NCBI GenBank assembly: GCA_903893745.1
Contig: CAITNF010000017.1
Span: forward strand, 1 to 64,000
Origin: an uncultured Actinomycetes bacterium
GTDB lineage: Bacteria > Actinomycetota > Acidimicrobiia > Acidimicrobiales > RAAP-2
Direction of reading: 5' to 3'
Length of the DNA stretch: 64,000 nucleotides
The notes beneath the pieces were generated by a model that did no database searches, had not been told where the DNA came from, and was given only the letters and a program-made list of their open reading frames with translations. The position numbers and the translations under genes are program-made. Below are positions 35,632 through 44,944 of the stretch, in pieces. Position 1 is the stretch's first letter. The number at the start of each line of letters is the position of its first letter.

Positions 35632-36554
35632 CCAACTTATTGAGTCAACTGCCACCGGACCCGATCCTTGAGCGCCGACGCGCGATTCAATCTCGTGCGG
35701 CTCAGACTATTGGGCGCCGTACGCTGGTTTCAAAAGCCTTTCTCTCGGTACTAGTCGGCGCCTTTCTGCTCTCACTACTACCGCTCGGCTCAGTAATCTT
35801 CGCGCTTTTGGTGAAGGGTATCGCCGCGATTAGTTGGCCCTTCTTGCACACGTTGCCGCATCAACCAAGTTTGATCGACCAGAACGCCATTGGGGGTATT
35901 GGTAACGCGATTGAAGGAACGGTCATCATTGATGGTCTGGCGGCCCTCGTGGCCGTTCCCGTTGCTGTCCTGGTGGGACTGTATTTGGCCGAATCATCGT
36001 CGCGCGTTGCGAACTTTCTTCGAGTCATAACCGAAATTATGACTGGACTGCCGTCAATTTTGCTCGGAGTCTTCGCCTACGCCTACGTCGTACTGCCAAT
36101 GAAGCGGTTTTCTGGCCTGGCGGGCATCGTAGCCCTGGCGGTGCTGATGGTGCCCGTAATCGCCAAGGCCAGTGAGTTGGCATTTCGTGGCGTTCCTCAG
36201 TCACTCAAGGAGGCCGGACTCGCGCTCGGTGCGCGCAACTCGCGAGTCGCGCGTGGCGTCATTATTCCGGCGGCGCTGCCCGGGGTAATCACGGGTGTTC
36301 TTCTTTCGTTAGCTCGGGCCATGGGCGAGACCGCCCCGATCCTGCTCGTCATTGGCGCCTCGGGAACGTGGACGTGGAATCCGATGCACCAAATGTCGTC
36401 GCTGCCACTGCTGACTTACAACTACTCCGGTTCGCAGTACCCAAGTCAACGTGCGGCGGCGTGGGGCGTAGCCCTGGCGTTGGTGGTCATGGTGATGGTA
36501 CTTAGTCTCGGTAGTCGGCTCGTGGCAGCTCGAATGAGAAGGGAAAAGCGATAA
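35628..36554 (+). CDS. pstA: Phosphate ABC transporter permease PstA
   Basis: 308 residues from a GTG overlapping the pstC stop. About six membrane segments; [20 protein letters not shown] and the loop [18 protein letters not shown] are PstA landmarks, followed by [15 protein letters not shown]. It pairs with PstC. pstB begins on its last base. Confidence 0.93.
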   Translation: MTNLLSQLPPDPILERRRAIQSRAAQTIGRRTLVSKAFLSVLVGAFLLSLLPLGSVIFALLVKGIAAISWPFLHTLPHQPSLIDQNAIGGIGNAIEGTVIIDGLAALVAVPVAVLVGLYLAESSSRVANFLRVITEIMTGLPSILLGVFAYAYVVLPMKRFSGLAGIVALAVLMVPVIAKASELAFRGVPQSLKEAGLALGARNSRVARGVIIPAALPGVITGVLLSLARAMGETAPILLVIGASGTWTWNPMHQMSSLPLLTYNYSGSQYPSQRAAAWGVALALVVMVMVLSLGSRLVAARMRREKR

Positions 36555-37390
36555 TGGAATCAATAAATCTTCAAGAACAGGTTGGTAACGTGACGACGTC
36601 AAATGCGGTAACCCCTAACCCAGTGGCGATGAGCCTCACGAACGTCGCCGTGGCCTTTAGCGGGCGAACGGCCGTGCGCGACGTCACCTTTGACGTCGCG
36701 GCCAACAAGGTGACCTCGCTGATTGGACCTTCCGGATCTGGAAAAACGACGTTGCTTCGTGCGCTCAATCGACTGCACGACCTCACCAAAGGTGCCGTCG
36801 TCACCGGTGACATCAAGCTCGGCGACATTGGCGTCTACGACAGCAATCTCCCCACGACGTTGTTGCGCAGCCGTATCGGTATGGTGTTTCAGCGTCCGAA
36901 TCCGTTCCCAACGATGTCGATTTATGACAACGTTGTTTCGGGACTTCGCTTTAACGGTATACGCAAGAAATCACTACTTGACGAGGCGGCGGAGTCAGCT
37001 TTAGTTGCGGCTGCCCTGTGGGACAGTGTGGCGTCACGGATGAAAGCTCACGCGGTTACTTTGTCGGGTGGCGAACAGCAGCGACTTTGCATTGCTCGTG
37101 CGCTCGCGGTCGAACCGGAAATTCTTCTCATGGATGAACCGACTTCGTCACTCGACCCAATCGCGACGCAAGCGATTGAGTCACTGATGAGTGAGCTCAA
37201 GAACCGGGTGACTATCGTCATTGTGACCCACAACATGCAACAGGCACTTCGTGTATCGGATAACTGCGCATTCTTGTTGATGGGTGAAGACCGCGCCGGT
37301 GAAATGATCGAATTTGGTCCCACGAGCAAGATTTTCAGTCAGCCAGATGATCAAAGGACGTTGAACTACATCGAAGGGCGTTTCGGTTGA
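36554..37390 (+). CDS. pstB: Phosphate ABC transporter ATP-binding protein PstB
   Basis: 278 residues; ATG shares a base with the pstA stop (TAATG). Walker [26 protein letters not shown] (the PstB-specific Q-loop), signature [15 protein letters not shown], Walker [13 protein letters not shown] and [13 protein letters not shown] are all present. An N-terminal ~25-residue polar extension precedes the domain. It drives phosphate import through PstCA. Confidence 0.94.
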   Translation: MESINLQEQVGNVTTSNAVTPNPVAMSLTNVAVAFSGRTAVRDVTFDVAANKVTSLIGPSGSGKTTLLRALNRLHDLTKGAVVTGDIKLGDIGVYDSNLPTTLLRSRIGMVFQRPNPFPTMSIYDNVVSGLRFNGIRKKSLLDEAAESALVAAALWDSVASRMKAHAVTLSGGEQQRLCIARALAVEPEILLMDEPTSSLDPIATQAIESLMSELKNRVTIVIVTHNMQQALRVSDNCAFLLMGEDRAGEMIEFGPTSKIFSQPDDQRTLNYIEGRFG

Positions 37391-37396
37391 CCTGAC

Positions 37397-37413
37397 CCCC
37401 GAGCCCATCGGGG
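37397..37413 (+). terminator. Short hairpin after pstB
   Basis: CCCCGA pairs with TCGGGG around the loop GCCCA, seven bases after the pstB stop. Short and without a T run, so only a modest candidate for the end of the pst transcript. Confidence 0.35.
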
Positions 37414-37454
37414 AGTGGCAAACTACTCGTGGGAATAGAACTCGGAGGTGGCCC

Positions 37455-38855
37455 ATGGGTCGAGCGTTATGGCAAGAGTCAGCGTTGTCGCTGGCCAAGA
37501 TGATTAAAGATGGTGACGTCTCTTCGCGTGACGTTGTCGAAGCTCATCTTGCGCGAATCGAACAAGTCAATCCGAGTGTGAACGCCATTGTGGAGATTCG
37601 TCCACAAGAGGTCTTGCGCGAAGCCGATGCGGCTGACGCTCGACTGCGGGCTGGAGAAGTACTCGGAACCCTTCACGGGGTCCCCTTTAGCGTCAAGACC
37701 AATATTGATGTGGCGGGTTACGCGACGACACAGGCCAGTGTGGCCCTTAAGGACTGGATGGCGACGACGGACGCAGCGGCCGTGCAACGCATGCGCAGTG
37801 CTGGGGCCGTGGTGCTTGCGCGTACCAACATGCCCGACCTTGGTCTGCGCGTGAACACCGAGTCGTCGCTCTACGGACCAACGCATAATCCCTGGCGTCA
37901 CGGCGTCACGGCCGGGGGATCGTCGGGGGGTGAGGCGTCAGCAATCGCCTCGGGTCAGAGTCCAATCGGACTTGGCAATGACATCGGTGGCTCGCTACGC
38001 AACCCGGCGTACGCCTGTGGCATTGCTTCAATCAAGCCGTCGAGGGGTCGGGTGCCACAAGGAAATCGCTCGGACAAGATTGAAATGGCCCTCAACGCTC
38101 AGATCATGTTGGCAGAAGGAGTGCTGGCTCGTCACGTCGCCGACGTGCGTGCGGGCCTCGAAGTAATTATGGGCGCGCACCCGTTTGACCCACAGTCCAT
38201 CGACGCGCCACTTCGGGGTCGACCGGTGTCACGACGAGTAGCGCTCGTGCCCGAGCCCGATGGTGGCACGACCAGTCCCGAGATCAGTGACGCAGTTCGT
38301 TTGGCTGGTCGAGCACTCGAAGCGGCTGGTTACGAAGTTGAAGAAGTGCAGCCACCAATGCTGTTTGAAGCGTATTTTGCGTGGACCGAGCTCATGGCCA
38401 CGACCCTCGCAGTCGAAGCACCGCTGTTCGTTGATCTCATTGGGGAGGGGGGACAGCGATTCCTTCAACTCACGGACGTGGGCTTTGCGCCCGCTACGCC
38501 CGAGAGTCAGCACCTGATGCACCAAAATCGCTACAAAGTGGCTCGAGCGTGGCGCGAGTTTATGACGACGTATCCGCTCATCGTTGGTCCGACGTGGGCG
38601 CATGCCCCCTTCGAGCTGGGCTTTGACATTATTGACACGGAGTCGGCACTCAAGGTCGCCGAGTCGTTCCGATTTGTTCTTCCCGCGAATCTGTTGGGTC
38701 TCCCGGCCGCCTGTGTGCCTACGGGTGTCGCGAATGGACTACCCACGGGGGTGCAGGTCATTGGCGAGTTACTGCGTGAGGACCTGTGTCTGGACGCCGC
38801 CGAGACTATCGAAGGTGCAGTAGGGGTGCTCACTCCAATTGACCCACGGTCGTAA
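37455..38855 (+). CDS. Amidase (amidase-signature family)
   Basis: 466 residues; CGGAGG lies eight bases before the ATG. The Lys of VPFSVKTNIDVAGY and the Ser-cisSer pair in GGSSGGEASAIASG and NDIGGSLRNP complete the catalytic triad. The sequence differs from the amidase at 6140, so the two are not recent copies. It hydrolyses an unknown amide; the GNAT gene starts just after it (4 bases), so a shared transcript is likely. Confidence 0.9.
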   Translation: MGRALWQESALSLAKMIKDGDVSSRDVVEAHLARIEQVNPSVNAIVEIRPQEVLREADAADARLRAGEVLGTLHGVPFSVKTNIDVAGYATTQASVALKDWMATTDAAAVQRMRSAGAVVLARTNMPDLGLRVNTESSLYGPTHNPWRHGVTAGGSSGGEASAIASGQSPIGLGNDIGGSLRNPAYACGIASIKPSRGRVPQGNRSDKIEMALNAQIMLAEGVLARHVADVRAGLEVIMGAHPFDPQSIDAPLRGRPVSRRVALVPEPDGGTTSPEISDAVRLAGRALEAAGYEVEEVQPPMLFEAYFAWTELMATTLAVEAPLFVDLIGEGGQRFLQLTDVGFAPATPESQHLMHQNRYKVARAWREFMTTYPLIVGPTWAHAPFELGFDIIDTESALKVAESFRFVLPANLLGLPAACVPTGVANGLPTGVQVIGELLREDLCLDAAETIEGAVGVLTPIDPRS

Positions 38856-38859
38856 CGAG

Positions 38860-39312
38860 GTGCACGTCACTATTCGCCCCATCGAACTTGGCGACATTGC
38901 GGTAGCGGTCACGATCATTCGAGAAGGTTCCTTCGCCCCGGAAACGGAAAACATCGACGCCGCTGATGCCTACTGGGCGGCCGTCTTGGAAACACGCGTT
39001 CGTCGCGGTGACGTGCTGGTAGCCGAACTGGAGGGCGAGGTGGTCGGGGTCGTGCAGGTCATGATCTTTCCCCACTTCCAACACACTGGTGGCTGGTGCT
39101 GCGAACTTGAAACCTTCTACGTACGCGAAGACTTGCGCAGTCAAGGGATCGGCGCGCAACTATTGGTCGCGGCCGAATCGTTCGCTCGCGAACGAGGCTG
39201 TTATCGCGTGCAGTTAACGAGTCGAAACTACCGAGTGGACGCGCATCGCTTCTATCAAACACACGGTTACGACCAGGGAAGTCAAGGCTTTAAAAAACTT
39301 TTAGAGGGGTAA
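38860..39312 (+). CDS. GNAT-family N-acetyltransferase
   Basis: 150 residues from a GTG at 38860, four bases after the amidase stop. Acetyl-CoA motif A is seen in LETFYVREDLRSQGIGAQLLVAA (RxxGxG/A), with a C-terminal YQTHGYDQGSQGF typical of the family. Acetylates an unidentified amine or peptide. Its 3' end overlaps the carbonic anhydrase gene on the other strand by 12 bases. Confidence 0.87.
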   Translation: MHVTIRPIELGDIAVAVTIIREGSFAPETENIDAADAYWAAVLETRVRRGDVLVAELEGEVVGVVQVMIFPHFQHTGGWCCELETFYVREDLRSQGIGAQLLVAAESFARERGCYRVQLTSRNYRVDAHRFYQTHGYDQGSQGFKKLLEG

Positions 39313-39795
39313 AACCTCACGAAGAGAACCTTCGTCAACGTCAAAGACGAAGCCCCGGATTTCTGTGGCGAGTACGAAGGGGCTGGCTTCGAGCGTGGCG
39401 ACGGTGGCACGCACGTCGTGGTCCACGTCGTTGTAGGCCCCCAACCGAAATGGCGGTCGCACGCCAACCGATTTTTCCAACTCGTCTTGTAGAACCTCTT
39501 CGACGAAGGTCTCGAGACCACAGCGGGTGTGATGAATCACCATGACGGCATTGGTGCGAAGAAGCTTTTGACTTAGGAGTAGCGAACGTATGGCGTCGTC
39601 GGTGGCCAGACCTCCCGCGTTGCGCACGAGGTGGGCTTCACCGAGGTCCAGACCGAGGGCGCCAAAGAGATCGAGCCGTGAGTCCATGCACGTGAGCACG
39701 GCCAGGTGTAATTGCGGTTCCGTCGGTAGTTCACGATGACCGTGGTCGGCAACGTAGCGGCGATTATGCGCTAGAAGGTTATCGATCACACTCAT
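39301..39795 (-). CDS. Beta-class carbonic anhydrase
   Basis: 164 residues, small-form beta enzyme. Zinc ligands Cys36, His89 and Cys92 (TCMDSR and HHTRCG) and the catalytic Asp38-Arg40 dyad are intact. It interconverts CO2 and bicarbonate in the cytoplasm. Convergent with the acetyltransferase gene. Confidence 0.92.
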   Translation of the reverse strand: MSVIDNLLAHNRRYVADHGHRELPTEPQLHLAVLTCMDSRLDLFGALGLDLGEAHLVRNAGGLATDDAIRSLLLSQKLLRTNAVMVIHHTRCGLETFVEEVLQDELEKSVGVRPPFRLGAYNDVDHDVRATVATLEASPFVLATEIRGFVFDVDEGSLREVLPL

Positions 39796-39868
39796 GGGAG
39801 CATTCTAGAGAAAATCAGCCCGGATCTAGGGTGGGTCCGAGTGAGTACGCTCACTCGTGGAGGTCACT

Positions 39869-40219
39869 ATGGAAAGCAGTGCAACGATTCGTGAAGAGCT
39901 TCGTCAACCGGCGCTCGATTTACGCTCAATGATTCCCGACGTATTGAAGGGCTATTCAGAACTCTCTCGAGCGGCGATGTCGGATGGAGCAATTCCTGAA
40001 GCGATGAAGGAGCTACTGGCTCTCGTGATTGCGGTCACGCGCGAGTGTGACGGCTGTGTGGTGGCGCACGCTCGCGGCGCCGCACGCTTAGCCGTGACTC
40101 GTGAGCAGATCGCCGAGGCCATGGGCGTCGCCATCATGATGAATGGGGGGCCCGGTACGGTGTGGGGTCCTCGAGCCCTCCACGCGTATGACGAAGCGGT
40201 GGCGGCTCGGTCGGCCTGA
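39869..40219 (+). CDS. Carboxymuconolactone decarboxylase / AhpD-family protein
   Basis: 116 residues from the ATG at 39869, six bases after GGAGGT. The redox motif CDGCVVAHARGA (CxxC with the following His) lies in the helical core typical of AhpD-like proteins. Such proteins reduce peroxides or act as small decarboxylases. Convergent with the P450 gene, one base away. Confidence 0.85.
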   Translation: MESSATIREELRQPALDLRSMIPDVLKGYSELSRAAMSDGAIPEAMKELLALVIAVTRECDGCVVAHARGAARLAVTREQIAEAMGVAIMMNGGPGTVWGPRALHAYDEAVAARSA

Positions 40220-40220
40220 A

Positions 40221-41486
40221 CTAAAAGCTGTAGGGCAGGCTCTTAATTCCGTTGACGAAACTCGAAACGAGTTGCGCCGGCTCTCCCGTGGCACGCACCT
40301 GAGGCGCGCGCTTTAGTAGTTCGCGCCACATCACCGTAATCTCACGTCGAGCGAGGTGCGCCCCGAGACAGAAGTGGGGGCCCGGTGCTCCAAATCCGAA
40401 GTGGTCGTTCGGGCTGCGGGTTATATCGAAGCGATCGGGATTATTGAAAGCCTCCTCGTCGCGATTCGCGGAGCTGTAGAACAAAAGCACTTTGTCACCG
40501 GCGTGTAGTTCTTGACCCGAAAGGGTGTAATCAGTGGCGAGGGTTCGGCGCATCCAGATGACCGGTGAGGCCCACCGCACGATCTCGTCGACCGCGGTTT
40601 TGGCGTGGACGTCAAAGTTCGCCGCGAGTAGCGCCTTTTGATCGGGGTGTTCGGTGAGCGCGTGCAGACCGTGGGCAATAGCCGTTCGAGTCGTTTCGTT
40701 GCCCGCAGTGACCAACAAGACAAAGAATGACGCGAGTTCTTGCTTCGTCAATTTTTCCGATTCGATTTCGGCGTTGACCAGATCACTCGTGATGTCGTCA
40801 ACTGGGTGTGCCATGCGGTGGGCTCCGAGCTCTTCCATGATGCCCGTCAGCGTGGCGCCCGCTTCCAGCGTGGCGAGAACGGGGTCGGTACCGACGGGAA
40901 TTATGTCCGGATCGCCCATCGCGAGAATTATGTTGGAGCAACGCAGTACGGTGGCGTATTCACTTGGCGGCACTCCCATCATCGTGCAGATGATTTCGAG
41001 TGGAAATGGTGCGGCAATGTCCGGAATGAAATCGCCCGTGCCACTGGCTAACGATCGGGTCACGATTTCGTCGGCGAGTCGTTCAATCGAATCTTCCACT
41101 GCGCGAACGTTGCGCGGATTAAACGCGTTCGAAACGATACGTCGCAGGCGAGCGTGCTTTGGATTATCCGTCGAGATCATGCCGGAAAAGTATTCGACCA
41201 TTTCCGTGGGCAGATCCATAATGGAGACTGCGCCAGGACCCGACAAGAAAATATCGGGGTGCCGAGAGGCGGTACTCACGTCGCGGTGACGAGTCAGCGC
41301 GTAGTAGCCCGCGCCGGGTGGGAACTCAATAGAGGTGCCTTCAATCACTGCTTCATCGAAAAATGGAATTGGACGTTCACGGCGAAGAGTGGCAAAGGCT
41401 GCTTCTCGCTCGCTCCAGGGACGGCGCCAGAAGTCCATATCGGAAAGGTCAATGGTGTCCACATTGAGTGGTGAGGAATGCTCCAT
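40221..41486 (-). CDS. Cytochrome P450
   Basis: 421 residues from the ATG at 41486. The I-helix reads LVTAGNETTRTAI, and the heme loop FGFGAPGPHFCLGAHLARRE carries the ligand Cys near residue 373. The end VNGIKSLPYSF and overall pattern resemble actinobacterial CYP125/CYP124/CYP142-type enzymes, which oxidise terpenoid or steroid side chains, but the subfamily is not certain. A [3Fe-4S] ferredoxin, the usual partner type, is encoded far away at 61522. Confidence 0.9.
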   Translation of the reverse strand: MEHSSPLNVDTIDLSDMDFWRRPWSEREAAFATLRRERPIPFFDEAVIEGTSIEFPPGAGYYALTRHRDVSTASRHPDIFLSGPGAVSIMDLPTEMVEYFSGMISTDNPKHARLRRIVSNAFNPRNVRAVEDSIERLADEIVTRSLASGTGDFIPDIAAPFPLEIICTMMGVPPSEYATVLRCSNIILAMGDPDIIPVGTDPVLATLEAGATLTGIMEELGAHRMAHPVDDITSDLVNAEIESEKLTKQELASFFVLLVTAGNETTRTAIAHGLHALTEHPDQKALLAANFDVHAKTAVDEIVRWASPVIWMRRTLATDYTLSGQELHAGDKVLLFYSSANRDEEAFNNPDRFDITRSPNDHFGFGAPGPHFCLGAHLARREITVMWRELLKRAPQVRATGEPAQLVSSFVNGIKSLPYSF

Positions 41487-41552
41487 GGGCCATATCGTAG
41501 TAATTAGTCCCAAAGAGGGCACAACCTCACGGTTTCACGGCAGACTAGGACT

Positions 41553-41885
41553 GTGGAGACTTTGACCAACGAGGAACGGGCCAGCCGATTGAAGGCCCTT
41601 CAGGCGCTCTTGGACCTGATGCGCCCTTCGGTACAGGCAGACGGTGGCGACCTCGTCCTGGTGCGCGCGGACGTGGAGACCGGGGTGGTTGAGGTGCAGC
41701 TCCAAGGGGCGTGTTCGAGTTGTGCAATCTCGTCGGACACCCTGCAAGGAGGGGTGACGAGAATTTTGACGAGTCGCCTCGAGTGGGTGACTGAGGTTAT
41801 TGGTGGCGTGGATGACGCTATCGACCCCGAGGCGTCAATGTCGATGGGGACCGGCGGCTACGTGCCGCGTTACCGATCGCTTTAG
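41553..41885 (+). CDS. NifU-like C-terminal-domain iron-sulfur protein
   Basis: 110 residues from a GTG. The NifU C-terminal fold has LMRPSVQADGGDLVLV and the cluster-binding CSSC in LQGACSSCAISSDTLQGGV. It probably carries or scaffolds an iron-sulfur cluster. Divergent from the P450 gene with 66 bases between them. Confidence 0.88.
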   Translation: METLTNEERASRLKALQALLDLMRPSVQADGGDLVLVRADVETGVVEVQLQGACSSCAISSDTLQGGVTRILTSRLEWVTEVIGGVDDAIDPEASMSMGTGGYVPRYRSL

Positions 41886-41928
41886 CAATTTAGAGAAATG
41901 TCACGGTTTTGTGCTGAGCGGTTATTAT

Positions 41929-41945
41929 TTAGTTAGGTGAACTAA
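41929..41945. promoter_or_regulatory. Inverted repeat over the marR start, possible MarR autoregulatory site
   Basis: TTAGTT-AGGTG-AACTAA straddles the ribosome site and ends at the A of the marR ATG. Short palindromes at this place are common binding sites of MarR repressors that control themselves and a downstream exporter. Confidence 0.45.
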
Positions 41946-42370
41946 TGGATAATGACACATACGAAATTGCGGCTCGGCTCCGCCAAGCAGTGACGAGAGT
42001 GCATCGCCGGCTGCGCGCTAGCGCCCTGGGTGACGTCACCCCCTCGCAGGCCTCCATGCTGGCGTCCATCGAAAAGCTGGGGAACCCTTCACTCGGCGAC
42101 TTGGCCTTAGCGGAGCAGATTCAACCGCCGTCGGTCACCCGAATGGCGCAAGGACTCGAAACGGCGGGTCTCATTACCCTCGTGGCCGATACGCACGATC
42201 GGCGGTGCACTCGCGCGCAGCTGACGGCGACTGGACGTCGAGAGATAGCCGGAATTCGTAAACGCAAGACGGAGTTTCTCGAGAACCGTCTCAGTGAGTT
42301 ATCGCGCGAGGATCGGCGCACTGCAGAGATTGTTGCTTCATTCCTCGAGCAGTTGTTGGACGAATCATGA
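41945..42370 (+). CDS. MarR-family transcriptional regulator
   Basis: 141 residues; AGGTGA precedes the ATG closely. Winged helix with LGNPSLGDLALAEQIQPPSVTRMAQGLETAGLI and the wing DTHDRRCTRAQLT, flanked by dimerisation helices. Overlaps the MFS gene by ATGA, so it is probably the repressor of that exporter. Confidence 0.9.
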   Translation: MDNDTYEIAARLRQAVTRVHRRLRASALGDVTPSQASMLASIEKLGNPSLGDLALAEQIQPPSVTRMAQGLETAGLITLVADTHDRRCTRAQLTATGRREIAGIRKRKTEFLENRLSELSREDRRTAEIVASFLEQLLDES

Positions 42371-43620
42371 GCGCCGCCCAGCGATTTTCAAGTCGTACCT
42401 TCGCGGCGCTGGGCGTCCGTAATTTTCGCCTTTACTTTTTTGGCCAGCTGGTCTCACTGTCGGGCACGTGGATGCAGTCAGTGGCCCAGGGTTGGCTTGT
42501 CTTGCAACTCACCGGGTCGTCACTCGACTTAGGTATTGCGATTGCGCTGCAGTATCTGCCAATGCTCATATTTGGTTCCTACGGTGGATTGGTCGCCGAC
42601 CGTAGTGATAAGCGCCGCATCCTCTATATCACGCAGTCTGGAGCAGGTTTGGTCGCGGTGGCGCTCGGTGTCATGGTCTCTACGCACCACGTCACGCTCT
42701 GGCTCGTCTACGTCCTCGGATTGGCGCTGGGGGTGGCCAACATGTTCGACGTGCCAGCCCGTCAGGCGTTCATGCAGCAGATGGTGGGCCGTGACTTAAT
42801 TACTAATGCCGTGAGTTTGAATGGCGTCTTGATGAATGCGGGGCGAATGATCGGGCCGGCCATTGCGGCTGGCGTGATTGCGTTGGTCGGCGACGCGGCC
42901 TGTTTCTACGTGAACGCCGTAACGTTCCTGGCGGTATTAGTGGCGTTGAAGGCAATGAAGGGCAGCGAGTTTCTTCCCATGGCGACCGTCGCTCGCGAAC
43001 CGGGTCAACTTCGTCTGGGTCTTCGCTACGTACGTGACAACCCGCTGCTGCGGAACGTGCTCGTTGCGGTAGCGCTCGTGGGGACGTTCGCGTTCAACTT
43101 CACGACGACGCTACCCATGTTGGCGCACACGACTTTCCATCAAAAAACTGCCGGACATTACGGTCTCTTAATGGGAGCGATGGGCCTCGGGGCGGTAATC
43201 GGGGGACTGTACGTAGCGCACCGTTCTCGCCCCACTTCGCGACTACTTATCGTCTTGGCCGTGGGCTTTGGATTCTTTATGACGCTCGTGGCGTTCGCGC
43301 CATCGTTGCTGTGGGCAGAAATTGCACTCATTCCCACTGGGGCATTCTCAATTGCGTTTGTGTCGACGGCGAACGCGACCTTGCAATTGAACTCGAGCCA
43401 GCAGATGCGCGGACGAGTCATGAGTCTGCACGCCACCGCGTTTTTGGGCTCCACACCGATCGGTGCACCGATTGTTGGCCTGGTGATTGAAGCGACCAAC
43501 CCGAGAGTTGGAATCTTCTTGGGCGCCGCAGTAACGCTGGCCACCGCCGTGATGCTGGTCTGGGTACTTCGGGCGAGCCGCCACAGTGTGGCAACGGCGC
43601 AGCACTTTTTGCTGCCTTAA
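42367..43620 (+). CDS. MFS transporter (EntS-like MFS_3 exporter)
   Basis: 417 residues, about 12 membrane segments. NFRLYFFGQLVSLSGTWMQSVAQGWLV, the loop GGLVADRSDKRR and DVPARQAFMQQMVG are typical of the EntS/MFS_3 branch, which exports siderophores and drugs. Coupled to marR; convergent with the acyl-CoA dehydrogenase gene (4-base overlap). Confidence 0.9.
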   Translation: MSAAQRFSSRTFAALGVRNFRLYFFGQLVSLSGTWMQSVAQGWLVLQLTGSSLDLGIAIALQYLPMLIFGSYGGLVADRSDKRRILYITQSGAGLVAVALGVMVSTHHVTLWLVYVLGLALGVANMFDVPARQAFMQQMVGRDLITNAVSLNGVLMNAGRMIGPAIAAGVIALVGDAACFYVNAVTFLAVLVALKAMKGSEFLPMATVAREPGQLRLGLRYVRDNPLLRNVLVAVALVGTFAFNFTTTLPMLAHTTFHQKTAGHYGLLMGAMGLGAVIGGLYVAHRSRPTSRLLIVLAVGFGFFMTLVAFAPSLLWAEIALIPTGAFSIAFVSTANATLQLNSSQQMRGRVMSLHATAFLGSTPIGAPIVGLVIEATNPRVGIFLGAAVTLATAVMLVWVLRASRHSVATAQHFLLP

Positions 43621-44840
43621 ACTTTTGGCTCTTTCGGGAGTCCGAGTGCTCGTTCGCCAATGATGTTGCGCTGGATTTCGGCCGTACCGCCCCAAATGGT
43701 CTCCGAGCGTGAGAAGAAGAATGCCGCTTGGAGATCAGAGACGGGATAGTCCGCTCGACCTCGACGAATGCCGGGCAGTAATCCTTGCGCATCCCCCTTG
43801 CCAGTGAGCAGCTGGGCCTCCATACCTAAAATATTGAGGGCTAGCTCCATTGTTGAACGATGCGTCTCGGACCAGAACATTTTGTTGCACGCCCCGAGCA
43901 GCGCGGCGTTGTGCGTTCCATGGAGAGCGTCAGTAAGTGAGCGGTAGCCATTAATTTCCATGATCTTGACCTTCTGCCAGGCCTTGACTAAATCGTCGCG
44001 GACTCGTAGATCTTCGTTGCGACCTACGCGCTTGGCCTCACCAACGATCTGCTCCCACTCTTTTAAAAATCGTCGGTAGCCCGTGGTCGACGAAGAGCCT
44101 CGTTCGAAGCCCAAAGTGGTCATGGCCACTTTCCAGCCATTGTTGACGCCACCGACAACGTTGCCCGCGTTACAACGCGCGTTGGTAAAGAAGACCTCGT
44201 TGAACTCCGCCGACCCATCGACCTGCGTAATTGGTCGGACCTCAACCCCCTCTTGATGCATTGGTACGAGTAAGTAGCTAATACCAGCGTGTTGCGGAGC
44301 GTCAGGGTTGGTGCGGGCCATTAGGAAGACGTAGTCCGCGTGCTGCGCTTGGGTCGTCCAGACCTTTTGGCCATTAATCACCCATTCGTCGCCGTCAAGT
44401 ACGGCACTCGTCTTTAGACTCGCAAGGTCTGAACCAGAATCGGGTTCGGAGAAACCTTGGCACCACGCGATTCGACCTTGCAAAATTCCGGGGATGAACT
44501 CTTGCTTTTGCTCTTCGGTTCCCCATTGAAGAATTGTTGGACCAACGAGCGTGTCGCCAAAGAAGTCCGCGCGCATTGGTGCACCGGCCTTGGCGAACTC
44601 TTCACTTAGGACAACTTGTTGCAGGAGCGAAAGACCTTTGCCGCCGTATTCAGTCGGCCAACCAGCGCAGATCCATCCTCCCGCAAAGAGTTTTTCGGTC
44701 CACGTTTGATTAAAGAGTTTTCGCTCTTCGTCACTTAATGAAAAGCCGTCATCAAACCAGCCCGAAGGGAGATTGGCCTCAAGCCACGTTCGAATCTCCG
44801 CTCGAAAGGCCTCTGCTTCTGGTGGGTAGGTCAAGTCCAT
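43617..44840 (-). CDS. Acyl-CoA dehydrogenase
   Basis: 407 residues from the ATG at 44840 (an ATG three codons earlier is equal in merit; a frame back to 44987 is not family-like). N-terminal MDLTYPPEAEAFRAEIRTWL, the FAD-binding GFSEPDSGSDLASLKT, VWTTQAQHADY and the C-terminal SRSETIWGGTAEIQRNIIGE are standard. It oxidises an acyl-CoA to the 2,3-enoyl-CoA, passing electrons to ETF. It is not adjacent to other beta-oxidation genes. Confidence 0.92.
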   Translation of the reverse strand: MDLTYPPEAEAFRAEIRTWLEANLPSGWFDDGFSLSDEERKLFNQTWTEKLFAGGWICAGWPTEYGGKGLSLLQQVVLSEEFAKAGAPMRADFFGDTLVGPTILQWGTEEQKQEFIPGILQGRIAWCQGFSEPDSGSDLASLKTSAVLDGDEWVINGQKVWTTQAQHADYVFLMARTNPDAPQHAGISYLLVPMHQEGVEVRPITQVDGSAEFNEVFFTNARCNAGNVVGGVNNGWKVAMTTLGFERGSSSTTGYRRFLKEWEQIVGEAKRVGRNEDLRVRDDLVKAWQKVKIMEINGYRSLTDALHGTHNAALLGACNKMFWSETHRSTMELALNILGMEAQLLTGKGDAQGLLPGIRRGRADYPVSDLQAAFFFSRSETIWGGTAEIQRNIIGERALGLPKEPKV

Positions 44841-44944
44841 AGGTGGCATCGTAGCCAGCCGAGAGCCGACCTCCGGCGGGCTATTTGTGTCATCAGGAGA
44901 TTTGGGGGAGACTGGAGAACTCCGCCTTACTGGAAAGTAGCCCC

